Under the pieces are notes generated by a model. The model saw only the letters and a program-made list of their open reading frames with translations. It searched no databases and was not told the DNA's origin. Made by a program: the position numbers and the translations under genes. Of a DNA stretch of 10,478 bases, positions 6,093 through 10,478 are shown piece by piece; positions within the stretch are counted from its first letter, which is position 1; each line of letters opens with the position of its first letter. The DNA is from Chloroflexota bacterium (GTDB taxonomy: Bacteria > Chloroflexota > Anaerolineae > CG2-30-64-16), in NCBI GenBank assembly GCA_029555885.1, contig JAKPQT010000218.1:1-10478 (forward strand), given 5' to 3'.

Positions 6093-7570
6093 GGCAGCTC
6101 TGCCAGCGCTGCGGCGGCTTCGGCGTAATTCGGGTTGAACCCCAGCGCGGCCTGCCAGGCGGCCCGCGCACCTTCGATATCGCCCTTCGCCTGGAGTGCG
6201 CGGCCGCGCCAGTAGAACAGCTCCTCGACCGACTTCGCCTGCGCGAGGGTCGCGTCTGCCAGCGCGATGATTTCGTCGTAGCGGCCGACCTCGTAGTACG
6301 CGCGGAACGGTCCGAACTGGTACCACAACATGCGCCAGGGGAGCTTGATGGTGCGCGCCTGGTCGAAGGCCTGCGCCGCGCGTTGGTAATCTCCCAGCGC
6401 GACCAGGCTGCTGCCCACGTTGAACCAGGCGAACGGGTCCTGTGGGTTAGCTTGTGCCGCGTTCTCGGCTGCAGCGAGCGAACGCTGCCACATGGCCGTG
6501 TCGTCCAGGTCGCGGCCGATGATGGCTTCCACTGCCGCGGCGCGCGGCTCGTCGTAGGTCACGACATAAGCGCGGTTGAAGACGGCCCACAGCCGGTCGA
6601 GGCCATCATACGGCAGGCGGATGCCCGCGTACGGTTGGTCCTTCTTGATGCCGTGCGAATCATAGGAGTCATAGGCCACCCATTCAGCGGTCGAGTCGTC
6701 ATACCCCACGATGAGCCGGTAGTGGCCCATGCCATCGTTCGGCTTGGGCTCGTACCAGGTCTCGATGAGGACCGGCACGCCCGCGTCGACCAGCGCACGC
6801 AGGCGGCCCGCATCGCCGTTGACGCGCGCAATGGAGCGCAGGCCCTGGCGGCGGGCATACTCGGCCATCTCCCACGGGTTGACGTTCTTGTCGTCGCGGT
6901 AGGGACGCAGTGTGGCGGCGACCGTGTCCTGGCCGTGCTGCACGCCGAAATAGCTCAGGTTCATCGCCAGCGTGGCCGGGCCGCAGTTGTTCCAGGTCTG
7001 CCAGTAGTGCGCCAGCCCGGTAAGCTGGTTGGCGGGCAGGGCCGGCGGCGCGGGCGTCGCGGTCGGCGGGACTGCGGTCGGCTCGGCGGTGGGCAGGAGG
7101 GTGGGCGTGCGCGTCGGACGCTGCATGTGCAGGCTCTCGGCGTCGTCGTCGATGCCCGCGAGCGCACTCGCTAACGCCAGTGCAGAATTGCGCTCTGCAA
7201 CAGCCTGCGCGTGAGACGGCGGGCTGGATGCGACGGCCGCGGCTGCAGTGGACGTGCGCGCGGGCTCCATCGCAGGAGCGGTCGGGCTTGGGGTCACCTC
7301 AGCCGCCGGCGCGGTGCCAGAGGGTGCGAGCGTTGTCGGAGTCAGCGCGCGCGCCGACGTGAACTCGAAATCGGCGGCCGGCTGCGCCGCGGCCATCGGC
7401 GTGGGCACATAGATGGGATGGGGCAGGTAATCTGCGATTCCGGCGTACGCCCGGCGCCACAGCCCTTCGGGGCCGCCATAGCGCACGAGGCCGACGGCCA
7501 GGACGACGGCTCCGGCCATGACTAGCGCGAGCAGGGTCCACCTGAGCGCGCGTTGGGTTGTCCTGTTCAA
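6089..7570 (-). CDS. Membrane-anchored C39-like (papain-fold) protein with C-terminal TPR repeats
   Basis: A 493-residue protein with one N-terminal membrane helix (about 11-30) after a basic start (MNRTTQRALR), so the rest should lie outside the membrane. A Pro/Thr/Ala-rich linker fills about 56-180. Residues about 184-340 resemble Peptidase_C39_2: QTWNNCGPATLAMNLSYFG places the candidate nucleophile at C196 with Q191 nearby, GHYRLIVGYD gives H283, and VAYDSYD gives D301. The triad therefore seems complete, suggesting a cysteine peptidase or related transferase on peptides or the wall. Three TPR-like repeats follow (about 378-411, 416-447, 449-485), likely for protein contacts. The start is TTG at 7570, with AAGG 10 nt upstream and an in-frame TAA two codons before it; the next ATG (residue 18) would destroy the membrane helix. 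The stop overlaps the MurJ start. The substrate is unknown. Confidence 0.88.
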   Translation of the reverse strand: MNRTTQRALRWTLLALVMAGAVVLAVGLVRYGGPEGLWRRAYAGIADYLPHPIYVPTPMAAAQPAADFEFTSARALTPTTLAPSGTAPAAEVTPSPTAPAMEPARTSTAAAAVASSPPSHAQAVAERNSALALASALAGIDDDAESLHMQRPTRTPTLLPTAEPTAVPPTATPAPPALPANQLTGLAHYWQTWNNCGPATLAMNLSYFGVQHGQDTVAATLRPYRDDKNVNPWEMAEYARRQGLRSIARVNGDAGRLRALVDAGVPVLIETWYEPKPNDGMGHYRLIVGYDDSTAEWVAYDSYDSHGIKKDQPYAGIRLPYDGLDRLWAVFNRAYVVTYDEPRAAAVEAIIGRDLDDTAMWQRSLAAAENAAQANPQDPFAWFNVGSSLVALGDYQRAAQAFDQARTIKLPWRMLWYQFGPFRAYYEVGRYDEIIALADATLAQAKSVEELFYWRGRALQAKGDIEGARAAWQAALGFNPNYAEAAAALAELP

Positions 7571-7668
7571 AGCGGGTTAACCTTGTAGCGGATTTTGCGC
7601 TGGCTTCGCGTGACGCGCATAGGATGGACGTCCGCGTGAGTGAATGCGTTCCCAATCCACCTGGGCGA

Positions 7669-7697
7669 AGGATAGCATGAGATGGCGATTGTGGCAA
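7669..7697 (-). promoter_or_regulatory. Probable promoter of the C39-MurJ unit
   Basis: On the minus strand, TTGCCA (7697-7692, five of six matches) is followed by exactly 17 bp and TATCCT (7674-7669, four of six), which is itself preceded by TGC as in extended -10 sites. Initiation near 7662 would give a leader of about 92 nt before the TTG at 7570. The heptamer CGCGTGA occurs three times in this intergenic region (7607-7613, 7633-7639, 7705-7711), the last just upstream of the -35. No terminator hairpin is evident between the M14 stop and this promoter. Confidence 0.6.
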
Positions 7698-7727
7698 TTA
7701 CGGACGCGTGACAGGAGATACAAAACG

Positions 7728-9278
7728 TTACTGGCCGCGGAAGATCAGCGGCAAATAGGTCGCCCGAAATTCGCCGGCGATGTCGACCGTCGCCCGCGCC
7801 TCGCCCATGTTCGCGCCTGCGTCGAAGGCCAGGACCGCGACTTCATACGATCCGGCCACGGGGGCAATCCAGGTGGCCGAGTAAGGCGCGGCGCGGTCCA
7901 GCGCCACGGTCGTGCCATCCACCTGCCACGCAACGAGCGTGACCGCGGCATCGTCGGTCGCCTCCGCCGTGAGGGAGACCGCCGGGCTGCCCGGCTGCTG
8001 GATAGCGGTGAGGCTGACCTGCGGCGATGTCGCGTCGCCGCCCAGGCCGATGCTCTTGGCCGGATTGTCGGCCATGCCGGTCAGGTAGGTGACCGCGGCG
8101 AGGTTGCGCCCGGTCTCGCGCGGGATGCTGCGCGCCGTCGGATAAAAGCCGGGATCCGAGTGTGCCGGGTACATCTCGAAGGTGAAGGCGAAGATACCGC
8201 GCTCACCGTAGAGCCAGTCGACGGTGTCTCCGGCGGTGAGGTACAGCGCGGAAGCCTGCTGCGGCGTGTAGTCATTCGTTGCGGCCATGTGCTTCGCCAG
8301 GGCGACGAACGCGCGGTAATCGTCCGGCGGCATGTCGTCAGGCAGCTCGTCATAGGTGTAGCCGTACGGGTACATGATGAGCTCGCCGTAGGTGTGGAAG
8401 CTGATGGCCGCGGTGATGCTGGGATGTGCTATGACGAAATCGCGGACGGCCTGGGTTTCGGGCTCCGAGAACGGCGTAGGGCCGCGGTACGTATCGCTCG
8501 AGGGGAAGGGGCTCGAGCCCTCGCCCCCCCAGCGATAGCCGTAATTGCGATTGAGGTCCACGCCGTAGCTGTCATCCGCATTGGGCTGCCGGTTCTTGCG
8601 CCAGTAGCGGTAGTAGCCGGCCTCGATGTCGTATTCGCCGCCGTCCGGGTTGACGTTGGGCAGGACCCAGATCTCGCGCTGCTCGATGAGGTTGGTCAGC
8701 GCGGGATCGACGCCATAGCCTTCGGTGAACAGGCGGATGATCGCCAGCGCCATTTCGACGGTCAGGTGCTCGCGCGCGTGGTGGAGCGCCACAAAGAGGA
8801 TGGCCGGTTCATCCGGCTCGTCGCGTTCGGGATGGTCGCTGATCTTGACCGCGGGGAGGGTCCGACCCTCCACGCTCACACCGGCATTGGTCAGGCGCAC
8901 GATGTCAGGGTAGGCGGCGGCGGAATCTGCCAGGGCCGCCAGAAGTTCGGCATAGTTGTGGTAGGCTGCGTCCGCCGGCGGAAAGTCGAGCGGCGTGACG
9001 GACAGCGGGCGGAGGCCGGCCTCGCGCGCGGCCGCCAGCTCGGCGGCGGTCATCACGCTGACCGCGTTCTCCCCGCTCAAGCCATCGATGGCAAAACCCT
9101 GCTGCGCGAGGGCCGTGCGCTCGACCGCGTTTGCGGCGGGCAGCACGACGGTGTAGAGGCGGGGTGCAGGCGGCGCGTCTTGTGCGGGTTCAGCCTGGAA
9201 CGCGACCGCGCTGCGCGGCGTCACCAGGAGAGCAAGCAGGACCGCAAAGAGCAGCCGGCGCAGACGGTAGATCGACAT
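7728..9278 (-). CDS. Secreted carboxypeptidase T-like M14 zinc metallopeptidase with Ig-like domain
   Basis: A 516-residue exported metallocarboxypeptidase that should remove C-terminal residues from peptides outside the cell. A signal peptide (MSIYRLRRLL, then a hydrophobic run, cleavage probably near AVAFQA, residues 24-29) precedes a propeptide-like region (about 38-100). The M14 domain (about 105-402) shows HHARE (zinc ligands H167 and E170, with R169), YWRKNR (R227, equivalent to substrate-binding R127 of carboxypeptidase A), GVDLNRNYG (N243, R244), SFHTYGELIMYPYG (third zinc ligand H295) and FTFEMYP (catalytic E368). The NRNYGYRWGG and TYRGPTPFSEPET segments closely recall carboxypeptidase T. 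An Ig-like beta domain (about 416-502) and a terminal YLPLIFRGQ follow. The ATG at 9278 is preceded by AAGGAG 5 nt away; an in-frame start at 9371 would bury the signal peptide. It stands alone and divergent from the phosphoribosyltransferase. Confidence 0.95.
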   Translation of the reverse strand: MSIYRLRRLLFAVLLALLVTPRSAVAFQAEPAQDAPPAPRLYTVVLPAANAVERTALAQQGFAIDGLSGENAVSVMTAAELAAAREAGLRPLSVTPLDFPPADAAYHNYAELLAALADSAAAYPDIVRLTNAGVSVEGRTLPAVKISDHPERDEPDEPAILFVALHHAREHLTVEMALAIIRLFTEGYGVDPALTNLIEQREIWVLPNVNPDGGEYDIEAGYYRYWRKNRQPNADDSYGVDLNRNYGYRWGGEGSSPFPSSDTYRGPTPFSEPETQAVRDFVIAHPSITAAISFHTYGELIMYPYGYTYDELPDDMPPDDYRAFVALAKHMAATNDYTPQQASALYLTAGDTVDWLYGERGIFAFTFEMYPAHSDPGFYPTARSIPRETGRNLAAVTYLTGMADNPAKSIGLGGDATSPQVSLTAIQQPGSPAVSLTAEATDDAAVTLVAWQVDGTTVALDRAAPYSATWIAPVAGSYEVAVLAFDAGANMGEARATVDIAGEFRATYLPLIFRGQ

Positions 9279-9388
9279 AGAGGCTCCTTCTTGCAGACAT
9301 CCTGGGCGGAGCAGCGGTCTCTTTCGCTGCGTAGTCGAAGGAAGCCTGCGTTGGTCCTGCCATGAAATCACTGGAGTTCAGCCCAACA

Positions 9389-9503
9389 ATCCCAAATGTG
9401 TCGCCCATTCGGAGGATTGGAGTCGAGGCTTTAGCCGGATAGGTCGGCTGTGTACGGACACAGCCAAACCCGCTAAAGCCTCGACTCCGGCTACATTTGG
9501 AAT
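9389..9503. repeat. Long imperfect palindrome, REP/MITE-like interspersed element candidate
   Basis: Three nested inverted arms are visible. The main arm is a perfect 17-mer, GGAGTCGAGGCTTTAGC (9419-9435), matched by its complement at 9472-9488. Inside it, GGCTGTGT (9446-9453) pairs with ACACAGCC (9458-9465) around the loop ACGG. Outside it, ATCCCAAATGTGTCGCC (9389-9405) pairs imperfectly with GGCTACATTTGGAAT (9489-9503). The outer arm abuts the main arm on the right but is separated by 13 nt (9406-9418) on the left. Imperfect direct repeats, GGAGTTCAGCC (9373-9383) and GGAGTTCGGCC (9508-9518), flank the whole. No T-tract follows, and it lies between divergent genes, so it is not a simple terminator. 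Confidence 0.8.
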
Positions 9504-9546
9504 CGCCGGAGTTCGGCCTCTGATTATAGCATTTTCGGGGCAGCCG

Positions 9547-9555
9547 TGGTAAAAT
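9547..9555 (+). promoter_or_regulatory. Extended -10 promoter of the phosphoribosyltransferase-prfA unit
   Basis: TGGTAAAAT is a TGn extension joined to TAAAAT (five of six matches to TATAAT). The -35 region (TAGCAT at 9527-9532, 17 bp upstream) is poor. Initiation near 9562 gives a GC-rich leader of about 73 nt, within which GGGCC (9566-9570) could pair with GGCCC (9587-9591). It lies just right of the palindromic element. Confidence 0.5.
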
Positions 9556-9634
9556 CAGTGGTGAAGGGCCAGGGCAAAGGCGCCGCGGCCCGTTTCGCGC
9601 GGTTACACTATGCCAGAAAGGAACCAGATCAGCC

Positions 9635-10186
9635 ATGTCGCAGGACTCATATACAGTCCAGATTTGCGGAGTGACCCGGCATCTGCCGTTGTTTGAGGTG
9701 GCCCCCAAGGTTCGCATCGCCATCTTCAACATGCTCGGCGACACGGAAGTCGTTGAGGCGATCGCGGACGAGCTGGCGCGGCGCCTGCCGCGGGAGGGTG
9801 TGGACGCACTGATGACGGCGGAGGTCAAGAGCATCCCGCTCGCCCACGCGCTGGCCGTGCGGATGAAGCTGCCCTACATCGTCGCGCGCAAGACCCGCAA
9901 GCCCTACATGGTCGGCGCGGTGAGCGTCGAGGTCCTGTCCATCACCACCGGCGCGCCGCAACTCCTGTGGCTCGACGGCAAGGACCTGGCCCTTGTTAAG
10001 GGCAAGCGCATCATCCTAGTCGATGACGTCATCAGCACCGGCAGCACGCTGGCCGGAATGCGCAAGCTCGTGAATGAGGCGGGCGGGACTGTGGTGGCCG
10101 AGTCCGCGGCGTTGACCGAGGGGAATGACCCCGAACAGTGGAAACACATCATTGCGACGGGCAATCTGCCCGTGTTCCTGGGATAG
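9635..10186 (+). CDS. Purine phosphoribosyltransferase, adenine phosphoribosyltransferase-like
   Basis: A 183-residue cytoplasmic type I phosphoribosyltransferase, which would salvage a purine base by joining it to PRPP to give the nucleotide and pyrophosphate. The PRPP-binding loop is [14 protein letters not shown] (126-139), with the paired acidic residues D130 and D131. [14 protein letters not shown] (61-74) and [13 protein letters not shown] (80-92) match the adenine-type family, as does the [14 protein letters not shown] segment (102-115). Length fits the family (about 170-190). Base specificity cannot be fixed from motifs; xanthine or hypoxanthine/guanine remain possible. The ATG at 9635 has AAAGGA about 12 nt upstream, rather distant. 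It is the first gene of a plus-strand unit, 3 bp before prfA, so it may set the expression of a translation factor along with purine salvage. Confidence 0.85.
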   Translation: MSQDSYTVQICGVTRHLPLFEVAPKVRIAIFNMLGDTEVVEAIADELARRLPREGVDALMTAEVKSIPLAHALAVRMKLPYIVARKTRKPYMVGAVSVEVLSITTGAPQLLWLDGKDLALVKGKRIILVDDVISTGSTLAGMRKLVNEAGGTVVAESAALTEGNDPEQWKHIIATGNLPVFLG

Positions 10187-10189
10187 CCT

Positions 10190-10478
10190 GTGATCGAGAA
10201 AGTCGCGGCAGTTGACCGCCGCTATGAAGAACTGAACCGCCTGATGGCTGACCCGGCCACGGCAACTGACCCGGCGCGGCTGGCCGAGCTCGCGCGCGAG
10301 CAGTCCGAGATCGAGGAGCTGGTCACGCTCTACCGGCAGTACCTGGCTGCCAACGATGAGCTGGCCGGCGCTGTGCTGCTGCTCGACGAGGGCGGCGATC
10401 CGGAGATGAACGAGCTGGCGCAGGCGGAAATCGACCGGCTGGAAGCCGAGCAGGCCGAGCGCGAGGCGCGCATGCACC
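10190..10478 (+). CDS. prfA: Peptide chain release factor 1, N-terminal part, truncated by the window edge
   Basis: A GTG at 10190 opens a frame that runs off the window after 96 codons. Release factor 1 recognises UAA and UAG stops on the ribosome and triggers peptide release. The visible part is the helical N-terminal domain: IEKVAAVDRRYEELNRLMAD (2-21), then TDPARLAELAREQSEIEELV and YRQYLAANDELAGAVLLLDE, and later PEMNELAQAEIDRLE. This is typical RF1. The anticodon-like PxT motif and the GGQ loop lie beyond the window, so RF2 is excluded only by the N-terminal pattern. The gene begins 3 bp after the phosphoribosyltransferase stop, with GGGA of that gene's end as a possible ribosome binding site, so co-transcription is very likely. 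Confidence 0.9.
   Translation, partial: MIEKVAAVDRRYEELNRLMADPATATDPARLAELAREQSEIEELVTLYRQYLAANDELAGAVLLLDEGGDPEMNELAQAEIDRLEAEQAEREARMH

Larger units (their letters stand above)
9279..9634. other. Divergent intergenic region of 356 bases
   Basis: This gap separates the M14 gene (minus) from the phosphoribosyltransferase gene (plus). It holds the M14 ribosome binding site (AAGGAG, 9289-9284), a palindromic repeat in the middle, and an extended -10 promoter for the plus-strand genes. I could not find a convincing promoter for the M14 gene: between 9290 and 9420 no TATAAT-like box with a partner stands out. No ORF here has coding character. Confidence 0.6.

Noticed and set aside
5172..6128. 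Plus-strand open frame of 318 codons opposite the MurJ-like gene
   Set aside because: Highly charged composition rich in Arg, Asp, Glu and Gln with no domain, the expected mirror of a hydrophobic membrane protein gene.
6093..6326. Upstream extension of the MurJ-like frame to an earlier start at 6326
   Set aside because: The extra 78 residues lie inside the C39-TPR gene, are Arg-rich and lack family similarity; the GTG at 6092 forms a normal stop-start overlap.
7644..9365. Long plus-strand open frame of 573 codons opposite the M14 gene
   Set aside because: It lies almost entirely antisense to a gene with a signal peptide and complete M14 active site, has no recognisable domain, and has the Arg/Val/Gly-rich composition typical of antisense frames in GC-rich DNA.
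9279..9371. An M14 start at 9371 giving 31 extra residues
   Set aside because: It would place a polar, basic stretch before the signal peptide, whereas the ATG at 9278 has AAGGAG at ideal spacing.
9419..9488. The palindrome as a rho-independent terminator
   Set aside because: No T-run follows either side and the flanking genes are divergent, so no transcript would need to end there.
10016..10477. Minus-strand open frame opposite the phosphoribosyltransferase end and prfA
   Set aside because: Both plus-strand genes are recognisable families, and the antisense frame has no domain or ribosome binding site.

Overview
This GC-rich window most likely comes from a member of the Chloroflexota, probably an Anaerolineae-like lineage. 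The evidence is indirect: long Pro/Thr/Ala linkers behind single membrane anchors, a secreted peptidase ending in a YLPLIFRGQ tail, a bacterial XPB-type helicase, and a CBM9-like domain joined to a paired FERG module. No rRNA or other taxonomic marker is present, so the phylum call is an inference. Most of the window is coding. I found no tRNA, rRNA, CRISPR array, IS element or transposase.

Layout. Seven genes lie on the minus strand and occupy about 1-9278. In their direction of transcription they are: a secreted carboxypeptidase T-like M14 zinc peptidase (9278-7728); a membrane-anchored C39-like papain-fold protein with TPRs (7570-6089, TTG start); a MurJ/MviN-family flippase (6092-4512) that starts inside the stop of the C39 gene; a membrane-anchored surface protein with a CBM9-like C-terminal domain (4370-2844); a small DUF3052-type protein (2773-2357); an XPB-family DNA helicase (2280-499); and, 6 bp downstream and in the same frame, the start of a protein with a SAP-like/winged-helix N-terminus (492 to beyond base 1). 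On the plus strand, a purine (adenine-type) phosphoribosyltransferase (9635-10186) is followed 3 bp later by the start of prfA, release factor 1 (10190 to beyond the end).

Regulation. Likely promoters can be read before the C39 gene (TTGCCA, 17 bp, TATCCT), the DUF3052 gene (extended TGATATAAT), the XPB gene (TTGTCA, 18 bp, TATACT) and the phosphoribosyltransferase gene (extended TGGTAAAAT). The minus strand is therefore probably several transcription units: M14 alone; C39-MurJ, translationally coupled; the CBM9 protein; DUF3052; and XPB with its partner. The divergent region 9279-9634 carries a palindromic repeat of about 115 bp that looks like a REP/MITE-type interspersed element.

Themes. 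Four neighbouring genes concern the cell envelope or secretion (M14, C39-TPR, MurJ-like, CBM9). XPB with its partner is a DNA repair or transcription-linked unit resembling the mycobacterial XPB neighbourhood. The points I would look at first are the MurJ-family protein, which lacks several arginines that bind lipid II in E. coli MurJ, the tight XPB-partner pair, and the palindromic element.
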